64,000 nucleotides of DNA, from NCBI RefSeq assembly GCF_964028355.1, contig NZ_OZ034761.1, forward strand, positions 1,178,001-1,242,000, in the 5' to 3' direction. How positions within the stretch are numbered: position 1 is the first letter of the stretch; every line of letters starts with the position of its first letter. The translations under genes and the position numbers were made by a program. The notes below the pieces were generated by a model. The model searched no databases. It saw only the letters and a program-made list of their open reading frames with translations, and was not told where the DNA came from. Below, in pieces: positions 26,752-36,200 of this stretch. This stretch comes from Wolbachia endosymbiont (group B) of Gerris lacustris. Lineage in GTDB: Bacteria; Pseudomonadota; Alphaproteobacteria; Rickettsiales; Anaplasmataceae.

Positions 26752-27834
26752 TTACAATAAAGCTATATCTAACATTCTCAGTGAAAAAGCCCATTCATTA
26801 TCGTACCACGCTGCAACTCTACAGATATCACCTGTGACATATGTACCAGCTAAATCCACAATTGCACTATAAGGGTTATGGACAAAGTCTATTGAAACTA
26901 AAGGCTCCGTGCATACAGAAAGTACATTTGACATTGGATAACCCTCTGTCATCCTAGTACCCTCTGATGTCATCCCAGTGCTTGACACTGGGATCCAGAA
27001 ATTAGATTCCAGCGTCACGCGCTGGAATGACGTAGAGGAGAGAGCTGCATCCTTAAACATTTCATTTATTTCTCTAGCTGTTACCTTCTTATCAGTCGTA
27101 AATTTAAAATCAACCATAGAAACGTTGCTAACCGGAACTCTAATAGCAGTACCATCTAGCTTACCCTTTAACTCAGGAATCACAGAACCAATTGTTTTTG
27201 CTGCTCCAGTTGTAGTTGGCACCATAGAAAGGCCACAAGCCCTTGCTCTACGCAAGTCTTTATGATTACCATCAAGAATATTTTGATCATTCGTATAGGC
27301 ATGTATAGTGGTCATAAAACCGCTTTTTATACCTAGATTGGAGTGTAAAATGTGTACAATCGGAGCCAGACAGTTTGTAGTACAAGAACCTGCTGAGATC
27401 ACTTTATGCTCCTTTTTTAGCATATCGTTATTTACGCCGTAAACTACAGTTACATCAGCATCTGAAACTGGAGCAGAGACAATTACTCTCTCTGCATTAT
27501 GCTTTGCTGCTTCCGCACGCTTGTTGAATGCACCAGTGCATTCAAGCACTACATCAATATTCCAAGGAATATTTTCAGGGCTACGTTCTCTATATAAAGA
27601 AAATTTCTTGCCGTTTATAGATAGCCAATTTTCAGACTCGTTAAAATCAATATCGCCGTTAAATTTGCCATGAACAGAGTCATATTTAATCAAATGTGCA
27701 TTCTGCTCAGCACTGAGCGACCCATTTACCGCCACAACTTCTATTTGCTCGCTATAGTTTTCTACTTCAAAAATAGCACGCAATACACTTCTGCCTATTC
27801 TACCAAGACCATTAATTCCTACACGAATTGTCAT
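26752..27834 (-). CDS. gap: glyceraldehyde-3-phosphate dehydrogenase, with an in-frame repeat insertion
   Basis: 360 residues; the family usually has about 330-337. GINGLGRIGRSVLRAI binds NAD, and ISAGSCTTNCLAP contains the catalytic cysteine. The histidine region and the C-terminal WYDNEWAFSLRMLD are normal. The extra length is a block of about 35 residues (SSTSFQRVTLESNFWIPVSS and on to MTEGYPM) that replaces the usual short link before SNVLSVCTEPLVSIDF. It is encoded by a palindromic repeat (26945-27050) also seen elsewhere in the window. The insertion sits in a loop after the GAPDH catalytic domain helix and the frame is kept, so the enzyme is probably still active. Confidence 0.94.
   Translation of the reverse strand: MTIRVGINGLGRIGRSVLRAIFEVENYSEQIEVVAVNGSLSAEQNAHLIKYDSVHGKFNGDIDFNESENWLSINGKKFSLYRERSPENIPWNIDVVLECTGAFNKRAEAAKHNAERVIVSAPVSDADVTVVYGVNNDMLKKEHKVISAGSCTTNCLAPIVHILHSNLGIKSGFMTTIHAYTNDQNILDGNHKDLRRARACGLSMVPTTTGAAKTIGSVIPELKGKLDGTAIRVPVSNVSMVDFKFTTDKKVTAREINEMFKDAALSSTSFQRVTLESNFWIPVSSTGMTSEGTRMTEGYPMSNVLSVCTEPLVSIDFVHNPYSAIVDLAGTYVTGDICRVAAWYDNEWAFSLRMLDIALL
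26945..27050. repeat. Wolbachia palindromic element inside gap
   Basis: Two adjacent hairpins are visible on the plus strand: ATCCCAGTG and CACTGGGAT flanking CTTGA (26972-26994), and ATTCCAGCG paired with CGCTGGAAT (27006-27028). The same cores recur at 50281, 52232, 61326 and 61390. It is translated in frame as part of GAPDH. Confidence 0.8.
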
Positions 27835-27933
27835 TTTTCCATCTTAAAAGTTTAATTATAGAGGATATTGCCTGATATTTCATTCTATTCTTTTAGTTGT
27901 TAATCCTAATTTCATAATATATTGATGCTTATC

Positions 27934-27962
27934 TTGACTAAAGAAACTGTATCACTTAATTA
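27934..27962 (+). promoter_or_regulatory. sigma-70-type promoter for the coiled-coil gene at 27994
   Basis: TTGACT at 27934-27939, a 17-base spacer, then TAATTA at 27957-27962. The -35 and the following AAA match the promoter at 34522. A TGGAGTAGG ribosome binding site follows just before the ATG. Confidence 0.5.
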
Positions 27963-27993
27963 ATAATGTCTAAATTTTAACTTGGAGTAGGTT

Positions 27994-28353
27994 ATGCATG
28001 GATTACCAATGACAAATTCAGATAATCAGTATCAGCAAAGAAAAATAGAAGCATTGCAAAAAGAAAATAAAGGACTGTCAGAAAAAGTGAAAACACTACA
28101 GAAAATGTCAGTGCTGCAAAATGAAATGCTAGTAATGCTACAGTGGAAATCAATAACAGAGAAACTGCGCACAGAAATATTAAAAAAACTGCTAGAAGCA
28201 CCTCAAGAAGCAGCAGCATTTCAATTAGAAGAAAGAGATGAAGATCAGCAAGTAATAGAAGACATACTGAATATGCAAGAAGAATTTGAATCTTTACAAA
28301 ATTTGGAAAGTACTACTATTGAACAAACAAATATTCAAGGACAGAGCATATAG
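27994..28353 (+). CDS. small coiled-coil protein, unassigned
   Basis: 119 residues. The ATG follows a GGAGTAGG ribosome binding site. Residues about 14-50 form a heptad-rich coiled coil (QQRKIEALQKENKGLSEKVKTLQKMSVLQNEM), then acidic helices. The C-terminus, IEQTNIQGQSI, is nearly identical to that of the interrupted gene starting at 28580 (TEQQNIQGQSI). No signal peptide or membrane segment is visible. I do not recognise the family; it seems to be a Wolbachia accessory gene. A strong hairpin terminator follows directly. Confidence 0.65.
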   Translation: MHGLPMTNSDNQYQQRKIEALQKENKGLSEKVKTLQKMSVLQNEMLVMLQWKSITEKLRTEILKKLLEAPQEAAAFQLEERDEDQQVIEDILNMQEEFESLQNLESTTIEQTNIQGQSI

Positions 28354-28360
28354 CTCTTTC

Positions 28361-28402
28361 CTACTCTTCAGAGTTAGCTAAATAGCTGACTCTGAAAAGT
28401 AG
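28361..28402 (+). terminator. intrinsic terminator after the coiled-coil gene
   Basis: A 20-bp stem with two mismatches (CTACTCTTCAGAGTTAGCTA paired with TAGCTGACTCTGAAAAGTAG) and a 2-base loop, followed by a T-rich stretch from 28409. It starts 8 bases after the stop codon. Confidence 0.75.
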
Positions 28403-28524
28403 ATAACATTCTTTTACCTTTTTTATTTAGTAAATTCCTTAATATTTCTAATTATAAAGAACCCGTCAGTTATTTTTGTATTTTACGGCTAAGGATATTA
28501 CTCTTTAATATCTTAATAATTAAT

Positions 28525-28553
28525 TTGATTAAGTAACTATAGTACTATATTAT
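28525..28553 (+). promoter_or_regulatory. sigma-70-type promoter for the gene at 28580
   Basis: TTGATT at 28525-28530, a 17-base spacer, TATTAT at 28548-28553. The layout and part of the spacer (ACTATAGTACTA against ATTATAGTGCTG) resemble the promoter at 34522, suggesting related control regions. Confidence 0.5.
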
Positions 28554-29673
28554 TTAACTCAATATTAATGATAATTATTATGGATTTAAAAAACTTACAA
28601 CAAGAGTTGCTTGGAATAATTTTTCTCATACTTGCACCAATTAATGCAGAAGAAGAAGGAGATATGAAGGAGCGAGCATTAGAGATTATAGGTATATTAA
28701 AAGATCATATTAATGATGATATAGAAATGAACAATCTGAGAATGACAATTTTAGACTGCATTATCCTGTGTGATAGTCAAGATAACGTAAGGTTAAATAA
28801 CAGATCGTTATTAGACTTAGAAGATGCCGTCAAAAGTATTGGAGGGAAAACTTCACAAGAGTTAGGGCGAGTAAATCAGATTCCACAGCAACCAAATAGT
28901 ATTGGGTTAGCGTTAGCAGAAGCTACAATACAATATGAGGCGCATGTGAGAGAAACGGAAGAAAGAAATATAAGGATTATCAGCTCAATTGGAGTATTAG
29001 GTATAACAGCCTTAGGAGTTAATCTTGGAAAATCAAAAGTGAGTGAAATTATTGGTACAACACTTGGAGGACTGTTATCCATGCCAATAATGATTATGTT
29101 ACCAGCATCAATAGCAGTAGCGTTAGAAAACAGGAATTCAGAGCTTAGAGAGGTAGTACAATATTCTCTTGATGCAACAAGTAAACCATCAAGGATTGGG
29201 TTAGTAGCAGCTTTAGGAGCAGGCACGATGATGTTAATTAACAGTATAACTAGCAACAGCGCTGAAACAAATATGGAATTATTAGGCTCTGGTCTTATAG
29301 CTGCAACTGGAGCTGGAATTGGTGCTGCATTGTCAACGGCTTGGTAGGGAACGTTCAAAAAAGTGTGTCAAACCGAAAAAAAAAGTAATAAATTGATATA
29401 AAAAATGGAGGTTTGATATGAGTCAAGCAAATAGAACTACTGGTTTGGTAGATTATAAAGAATTAGAAACAAATATCCTGTCATCTATACGAGAAGGAAG
29501 ACCATTGACAGGAAGAGATGGAGCATTAACACCGTTTATAAAAAGGTTGCTAGAGGCAAGTCTGGAAGGTGAAATAGAAAGCTACATGTCAGCTGAAAGT
29601 GAAGAAAATAACCGAAGAAATGGGAGAAACGCAAAAACTTTACGCACGAGTGCAGGCTCATTTGAGCTGCTAA

Positions 29674-30776
29674 TACCAATTCCCGCTATACAAGCAACGA
29701 ATAGACAATAATGGAAAAAAAGCCATACTGGAGTAAGTAAAATAGCGAGGTTTAGATGGCATTAAGATCAAAATTATTGGATGAAAAAGTGGTGGAATCA
29801 GCAAAAGAGATGCTGAAGAAAGTAAGAAATAATGCGTATGTTGCAAAAAAACTAAATGCTGTAATTGCAGCAAAAAAGCACAGTATAACAGCTGTAGCAA
29901 AAATATGTTGCATTTCGAGAAAGGCAATTACTACATGGATAAAGCACATAAAATTTGGAAGAGAAGAAAAATTATTTTCTCCACCTCAACGCCGTAGAAA
30001 AACTATATTGAACCAAAGTCAACTTGAACAAATTGAGGTGTGGATAGAGGAAAACCCCAATATTACTATTAGAGAAATGAGAATAAGAATCCAAGAAAGA
30101 TTTGGTTTGAATATCAGCAAATCCACAATACATCGTAATATGCAAAGAATGAAATTCTCATATATCACACCAAGACCAGTTCATAGTGGACAGGATAAAA
30201 ATAAGCAAGAGGAGTTTAAAAAAAAACCTCAATGAAACTATTGTCATGCATTCTGAAAAAGAGCTATTTTTCTTCGATGAATCACGGTTTGGTACACATT
30301 CAAAAGTTGGACATGGGTGGTTTAAAAAAGGCAGTAGGACACAGGTTAAGGTAAAATTAGGTAGGGAAAATTTTTATCTCTATAGTGCAGTTAATCCCAG
30401 AAATGGAGAGAATTTTAGCTTATTTGCACCAAACGTCAACACTGCTTGTATAAATATATTCCTTGAACAGATGTCGCAATATTTAGGAATACGAAAGGCT
30501 TTTCTCGTGATGGATTGCGCTAGTTGGCATAAGTCAAAAAGTTTAAAGATACCTAAAAATATCGAAATTATATACCTACCACCATACTCACCTGACCTCA
30601 ATCCTGTTGAGAGGTTTTGGTTATATATAAAACAGAACATTTTGCGCAATAAAATCTACGATACAATTGTTCTGCTTGAGAGCGCTTTGTGTAAATTTAT
30701 TACCTCTCTTTCCCCTTCCACGGTTAAACAACTCTGCAATGCTTCTTATTTGGTTCATTAATAATGAGAGTTGGTA
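29674..30776 (+). mobile_element. IS630-family insertion sequence, copy 4, inside IS256-A
   Basis: 1103 bp with matching TAA duplicates at 29671-29673 and 30777-30779. It is inserted after the codons for FELL of the IS256 transposase. The same target position is used by copy 5 in element B, in the opposite orientation. Confidence 0.93.
29756..30761 (+). CDS. IS630 transposase (two overlapping frames)
   Basis: DNA-binding frame 29756-30235, catalytic frame 30186-30761. It is the same as the copy at 15.5 kb at the protein level, so both carry the presumed active consensus. Confidence 0.88.
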
Positions 30777-31715
30777 TAACACCAAGAGATAGGGAGGGAA
30801 GCTTTGAACCACAAATAGTCAAAAAAAGGCAAACAAGCCTACATCCAGAACTTGAAGCAAAGGTCTTAAGCACATATGCCAGTGGCATGGGATACAGAGA
30901 TATAGCTTCACATGTTGAGGAAATATATGACCACAAAATATCAGCAGCAGAGATATCTAGTATTACCGATAAACTGCTACCAGTAATCAATGAATGGCGC
31001 AGCCGCCCACTGCAATCAGTGTATCCAATAGTATTTATGGATGGCATGTTTTTTAAGGTCAAGGAGGACGGACATTGCATAAGTAAATGTATGTATAATA
31101 TATTGGGCATAAATCAAAATGGCAGAAAAGAAGTATTAGGTTTTTATTTGGCTGAAAGTGAAGGAGCTAACTTCTGGTTGGGAGTACTAAATGACCTCAA
31201 AGAAAGAGGAGTAGAAGATATTCTAATTGCCTGTATTGATGGGCTAAAAAGCTTTCCTACCGCTATAAATAGTGTATTTCCTAAAGCAGAAGTACAGCTA
31301 TGCATAGTGCATCAGATAAGGAATTCACTGAAGTATGTATCTAGCAAAGATGTAAAAGTTTTCATAAATGATTTGAAAAAAATATATCGGGGAACGTTCA
31401 AAAAAGTGTGTCAAACCGAAAAAAAAGTAATAAATTGATATAAAAAATGGAGGTTTGATATGAGTCAAGCAAATAGAACTAATGGGTTGGTAGATTATAA
31501 AGAATTAGAAACAAATATCCTGTCATCTATACGAGAAGGAAGACCATTGACAGGAAGAGATGGAGCATTAACACCGTTTATAAAAAGGTTGCTAGAGGCA
31601 AGTCTGGAAGGTGAAATAGAAAGCCACATGTCAGCTAAAAGTGAAGAAAATAACCGAAGAAATGGGAGAAATGCAAAAACTTTACGCACGAGTGCAGGTT
31701 CATTTGAGCTGCTAA

Positions 31716-32818
31716 TACCAACTCTCATTATTAATGAACCAAATAAGAAGCATTGCAGAGTTGTTTAACCGTGGAAGGGGAAAGAGAGGTAATAAATTTA
31801 CACAAAGCGCTCTCAAGCAGAACAATTGTATCGTAGATTTTATTGCGCAAAATGTTCTGTTTTATATATAACCAAAACCTCTCAACAGGATTGAGGTCAG
31901 GTGAGTATGGTGGTAGGTATATAATTTCGATATTTTTAGGTATCTTTAAACTTTTTGACTTATGCCAACTAGCGCAATCCATCACGAGAAAAGCCTTTCG
32001 TATTCCTAAATATTGCGACATCTGTTCAAGGAATATATTTATACAAGCAGTGTTGACGTTTGGTGCAAATAAGCTAAAATTCTCTCCATTTCTGGGATTA
32101 ACTGCACTATAGAGATAAAAATTTTCCCTACCTAATTTTACCTTAACCTGTGTCCTACTGCCTTTTTTAAACCACCCATGTCCAACTTTTGAATGTGTAC
32201 CAAACCGTGATTCATCGAAGAAAAATAGCTCTTTTTCAGAATGCATGACAATAGTTTCATTGAGGTTTTTTTTTAAACTCCTCTTGCTTATTTTTATCCT
32301 GTCCACTATGAACTGGTCTTGGTGTGATATATGAGAATTTCATTCTTTGCATATTACGATGTATTGTGGATTTGCTGATATTCAAACCAAATCTTTCTTG
32401 GATTCTTATTCTCATTTCTCTAATAGTAATATTGGGGTTTTCCTCCATCCACACCTCAATTTGTTCAAGTTGACTTTGGTTCAATATAGTTTTTCTACGG
32501 CGTTGAGGTGGAGAAAATAATTTTTCTTCTCTTCCAAATTTTATGTGCTTTATCCATGTAGTAATTGCCTTTCTCGAAATGCAACATATTTTTGCTACAG
32601 CTGTTATACTGTGCTTTTTTGCTGCAATTACAGCATTTAGTTTTTTTGCAACATACGCATTATTTCTTACTTTCTTCAGCATCTCTTTTGCTGATTCCAC
32701 CACTTTTTCATCCAATAATTTTGATCTTAATGCCATCTAAACCTCGCTATTTTACTTACTCCAGTATGGCTTTTTTTCCATTATTGTCTATTCGTTGCTT
32801 GTATAGCGGGAATTGGTA
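31716..32818 (-). mobile_element. IS630-family insertion sequence, copy 5, inside IS256-B
   Basis: 1103 bp, inverted, TAA duplicates at 31713-31715 and 32819-32821. Confidence 0.93.
31731..32736 (-). CDS. IS630 transposase (two overlapping frames)
   Basis: DNA-binding frame 32257-32736, catalytic frame 31731-32306. It differs from the other copies by methionine for isoleucine in VWMEENPN. Confidence 0.88.
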
Positions 32819-34371
32819 TAACACCAAGAGATAGGGAGGGAAACTTTGAACCGCAAATAGTCAAAAAAAGGCAAACGAGCCTACATCCAGAACTTGAAGC
32901 AAAGGTCTTAAGTACATACGCCAGTGGCATGGGATACAGAGACATAGCTTCACACGTTGAGGAAATATATGACCATAAAATATCAGCAGCAGAGATATCC
33001 AGTATTACTGGTAAATTGCTACCAATAATCAATGAATGGCGCAGCCGTCCACTGCAATCAGTGTATCCAATAGTGTTCATGGATGGCATGTTTTTTAAGG
33101 TCAAGGAGGACGGACATTGCGTAAGTAAATGCATGTATAATATATTGGGTATAAATCAAAATGGCAGAAAAGAAGTATTAGGTTTTTATTTGGCTGAAAG
33201 TGAGGGAGCTAACTTCTGGTTGGGAGTTCTAAATGACCTCAAAGAAAGAGGAGTAGAAGATATTTTAATTGCCTGCATTGATGGACTAAAAAGCTTTCCT
33301 ACAGCTATAAATAGTGTATTTCCTAAAGCAGAAGTACAGCTATGTATAGTGCATCAGATAAGGAATTCACTGAAATATGTATCTAGCAAAGATGTAAAAG
33401 TTTTCATGAATGATTTGAAAAAAATATATCGTGCTTCAAGTAAAGAAATCGCTGAGAATTATTTGCTTGAGCTGGAAGAAAAATGGAGTGAAAAATATCC
33501 CTTAGTTACAAAATCGTGGCAAAACAATTGGGAAAATTTATCTAGTTATTTTAAGTATTCTGGGCCAGTTAGGAAGATGATTTACACCACCAATCCAATT
33601 GAGGGGTTGCATAGACAGATCAGAAAATTTACTAAAACTAAAGGTTCATTTACCAGTACAAATGCCTTGTACAAACAGGTATATTGTGCTATAAAAAAGG
33701 TAGAGCAAAAGTGGATTACTGCTTTGCCTAACTGGGCTTTAACTATGTCTCAACTTGATATCTTTTTTCCTGGCAGGTTAAAAATTGAGTTGAATTGAAA
33801 ATGCGGTTTGACACACTTTTTTGAACGTTCCCTTCATAAATGATTTGAAAAAAATATATCGTGCTTCAAGTAAAGAGATTGCTGAGAATTATTTGCTTGA
33901 GCTGGAAGAAAAATGGAGTGAAAAATATCCCTTGGTTACAAAATCATGGCAAAACAATTGGGAAAATTTGTCTGGTTATTTTAAGTATTCTGGACCAGTT
34001 AGGAAGCTGATTTACACCACCAATCCAATTGAGGGATTGCATAGACAAATTAGGAAATTTACTAAAACTAAGGGCTCATTTACTAATACAAATGCCTTGT
34101 ACAAACAGGTATATTGTGCTATAAAAAAGGTAGAGCAAAAGTGGACTACAGCTTTGCCTAATTGGGCATTAACTATGTCTCAGCTTGACATTTTCTTTCC
34201 CAACAGACTGAAAATTGAGTTGAACTAAAAATGCGGCTTGACACAGTTTATTTAACACTCCCCTTTGGTAAGAAGAGCATTGACTAATCGTTTTGCTGTT
34301 CCTACAAATTTGGAAAATGTTGTCACTGAACAACAAAATATTCAAGGACAGAGCATATAGCTACCTTTATC

Positions 34372-34402
34372 GTTATCCCAGTGTTGTAAAGCTGGGGTAA
34401 CA
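34372..34402. repeat. small palindromic repeat after the interrupted membrane gene
   Basis: GTTATCCCAG and CTGGGGTAAC form an imperfect hairpin around GTGTTGTAAAG, a degraded relative of the CATCCCAGTG palindromes found in gap and addA. It may also act as a terminator for the gene ending at 34360. Confidence 0.5.
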
Positions 34403-34521
34403 CCTTCCGCTACGCAAATCACCTACAAAACACAATCTTTTTATTTCCCCAAACAATTAGTTGTGAATTTAAGTATTCATATTAATATAGTAAATATTTA
34501 CTTAATATACTAGTATTTACC

Positions 34522-34550
34522 TTGACTAAACAATTATAGTGCTGTATGAT
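34522..34550 (+). promoter_or_regulatory. sigma-70-type promoter for the gene at 34581
   Basis: TTGACT at 34522-34527, a 17-base spacer, TATGAT at 34545-34550, with the start codon 31 bases further on. A near-consensus promoter. Confidence 0.6.
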
Positions 34551-34580
34551 TTGTACTTAAGCTTTAATAGTGAGGTGTTG

Positions 34581-34994
34581 ATGGACACACAAGAATTAGA
34601 AAACTTACAGAAAAGTTCATCAATAAAATCCCAAGATGCTGAGGAGAAAACATCAGAAGAGTTGGAAAGAAATTTAAACCCGAATGAAGCCAATAATGAA
34701 ATTCTAAGAGAAGTTGAGTTGAGAAGACAGAGAGTAGCTGAAACAAGTAAACTGGTTGGATCAATGATTGGAGTATTCTTAGGCACAATGATATATTCTA
34801 AAATCTATCAAGAATACGAGGGAGAAACATGGACAGAGTCATTAATGAATGGTTTTATAGCCGCTGTTTCTTTGGGATTTGGCTTCCTTTTAGGAAAAAT
34901 AATTAATCCTACAAATGAAGCTGTTTCTACAAATCTGGAAAACGCTGCTGTTGAGCAACCTAACGCGCAGCAAACCCTACCCTTCTGTACATAA
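34581..34994 (+). CDS. small membrane protein, unassigned
   Basis: 137 residues. The ATG at 34581 follows a GAGGTG ribosome binding site; an upstream in-frame ATG at 34539 lies within the promoter. Residues 1-60 are charged and helical (DTQELENLQKSSSIKSQ and onward). Two membrane segments follow, separated by an acidic loop: LVGSMIGVFLGTMIYSKIY and SLMNGFIAAVSLGFGFLLGKI. The C-terminal segment NPTNEAVSTNLENAAVEQPNAQ resembles the tail of the interrupted gene at 28580. It looks like an intact paralogue or shorter relative of that gene. Function unknown. Confidence 0.65.
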   Translation: MDTQELENLQKSSSIKSQDAEEKTSEELERNLNPNEANNEILREVELRRQRVAETSKLVGSMIGVFLGTMIYSKIYQEYEGETWTESLMNGFIAAVSLGFGFLLGKIINPTNEAVSTNLENAAVEQPNAQQTLPFCT

Positions 34995-35301
34995 AACGAC
35001 AAATTCTATAACTAAAAAAAGTACTTCCCCATTTTCAAAGCACTGCATACAATAGAATTATATTGCAGTGTCTTATACTCATCCTGAGATATAGGAAAAC
35101 AATCTATACAACATTTTAAGCTGGCTCAGAGCGCTGGCAAACCCAATACCATAATTTACAAGGAGGACTTATGAATAAGAAATTTCTCTATTCACCATTA
35201 TCAATAAAAAGCATAGAAGAAAACGGAGTATTTTCTGGCTATGCGAGCGTTTTTAATATAGTTGATAAGCAAAATGATCTGATATTACCCGGAGCATTTA
35301 A

Positions 35302-36164
35302 GAGCCTGTTCATAATCTTTTGAGGAGCAAGGCAGTAAAAGCTAGAACGACCATTTGTAGTCTAGTATTGAGTTTACGCTCGCAATTTTTCCATAACCGT
35401 CTACACTTTTCCAGCCAAGCAAAAGAACGCTCTACAACCCACCTTTTTGGCAATACAACAAAGGTATGTAATTCACTTCGTTTTATTACTTCAACGGTTG
35501 CACCAATAGTCGTTTTTATTTGAGTTGCAAAATTTTCTCCTGTATAACCTGCATCAACTAGTATATTTTGAACTTCGGAAAGATTTTTTCTTGCGTTACA
35601 AATCATCTCTACAGCAGCAGTACGATCTCCGATATTAGCTGTAGTAATATAAATTGCATGTGGCAAACCTTGCGTATCTACTGCAATATGACGCTTTATT
35701 CCTGAAATTTTCTTGCCGGCATCATAACCTTTTTCTTCAGCAATATCGGTGTTTTTTACACTTTGAGCATCAATGATGCAGAAGCTTGTTTTTGTATTCC
35801 GACCACTGTTGAAACGAACCTCTCCAACTAATTTTTTTTAAGACAATTTCTAGAACACTTTCTCTATCTTCATTCGGTTTTTTACTCCATCTCTTGAAGT
35901 AATCGTAACAATTGCGCCATTTTGGAAACTCTTTTGGTAGCATTCGCCACTGACAGCCACTTTTTAGCACATAAAGTACACCGCAAAATAACTCATATAA
36001 ATCCAGTTTTCTTGGTTTTGTTTTTTTTCTACAGGATTCTAGATCTGGTAATATAATCTCAAATCTTTCCCGACTTATATCACTTGGGTATACACTCCTC
36101 ATATATCCTAACTTATATACATTATCTCTTAGTTTATTCCTTTCTTGAGATCATGTACAGGTTC
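35302..36164 (-). mobile_element. IS5-family insertion sequence, copy 4
   Basis: 863 bp. Left flank TAA (35299-35301). The right side is TTA followed by a 36-bp duplicate of the IS end and only then the matching TAA at 36201-36203. The arrangement fits one IS5 having inserted into the end of another, with later loss of the intervening part. Confidence 0.92.
35310..36102 (-). CDS. IS5-family transposase (two frames joined by slippage)
   Basis: First frame 35770-36102, second frame ending at 35310; same protein as copy 1, apparently intact. Confidence 0.86.
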
Positions 36165-36200
36165 TTAGTTTATTCCTTTCTTGAGATCATGTACAGGTTC
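36165..36200 (-). repeat. 36-bp IS5 terminal fragment
   Basis: It duplicates the last 36 bp of IS5 copy 4, from the TTA that occurs naturally inside the element to its outer end. It provides the ATG at 36181 of the downstream prohead-protease fragment. Confidence 0.85.

Larger units (their letters stand above)
31460..33798 (+). pseudogene. IS256-family transposase of element B, interrupted by IS630 copy 5
   Basis: Pieces 31460-31715 and 32822-33798 assemble to 410 residues. All three acidic catalytic residues (in VFMDGMFF, CIDGLKSF and NPIEGLHRQ) are on the second piece, which also has a possible internal start at 32929. The N-terminal DNA-binding part is split off by the insertion after FELL. 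It is probably inactive, but could move if supplied with transposase in trans since its ends are intact. Confidence 0.85.
31390..33832 (+). mobile_element. IS256-family element B, nested in element A
   Basis: The inverted ends are perfect for at least 28 bp (left GGGAACGTTCAAAAAAGTGT, right its reverse complement). Without the nested IS630 the element is 1337 bp. The flanking direct duplication is 29 bp long (31361-31389 and 33833-33861), far longer than the 8-9 bp usual for IS256 elements. Confidence 0.87.
29418..34228 (+). pseudogene. IS256-family transposase of element A, broken twice
   Basis: Three pieces, 29418-29673, 30780-31389 and 33862-34228, assemble into a 410-residue IS256 transposase. 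Catalytic residues are D in IVFMDGMFFKV, D in IACIDGLKSF, and E in TTNPIEGLHRQIRKF. The first gap is IS630 copy 4 (target TAA), the second is element B with a 29-bp duplication. No single piece carries all three catalytic residues, so it is inactive. It is about 95 percent identical by eye to the protein of element B. Confidence 0.85.
29347..34262 (+). mobile_element. IS256-family element A, with IS630 copy 4 and IS256-B nested inside
   Basis: The left end is GGGAACGTTCAAAAAAGTGT and the right end a diverged inverted match (CAGTTTATTTAACACTCCC). The element itself is about 1338 bp once nested insertions are removed. The 8-bp target CTTTGGTA flanks it, the left copy lacking one T. The right end differs from that of element B, so A is an older or different isoform. 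Confidence 0.85.
28580..34360 (+). pseudogene. membrane protein gene interrupted by nested IS256/IS630 stack
   Basis: The 5' part 28580-29346 and the 3' part 34271-34360 belong to one gene. The duplicated target is CTTTGGTA at 34263-34270; the left copy has lost one T, which puts TAG in frame (STAW stop). Restoring it gives 285 residues ending VRRALTNRFAVPTNLENVVTEQQNIQGQSI. The N-terminal half is helical and soluble. Residues about 130-260 contain three or four hydrophobic segments (ISSIGVLGITALGVNLG, IGTTLGGLLSMPIMIMLPAS, IGLVAALGAGTMMLINS, LLGSGLIAATGAGIGAAL). The start at 28580 is preferred over 28568. Related to the intact gene at 34581 through the PTNLEN C-terminal segment. Function unknown. 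Confidence 0.6.

Noticed and set aside
28876..29358. 160-residue open frame on the minus strand
   Set aside because: Shadow of the membrane gene on the other strand; no ribosome binding site, and its hydrophobic pattern mirrors the real frame.
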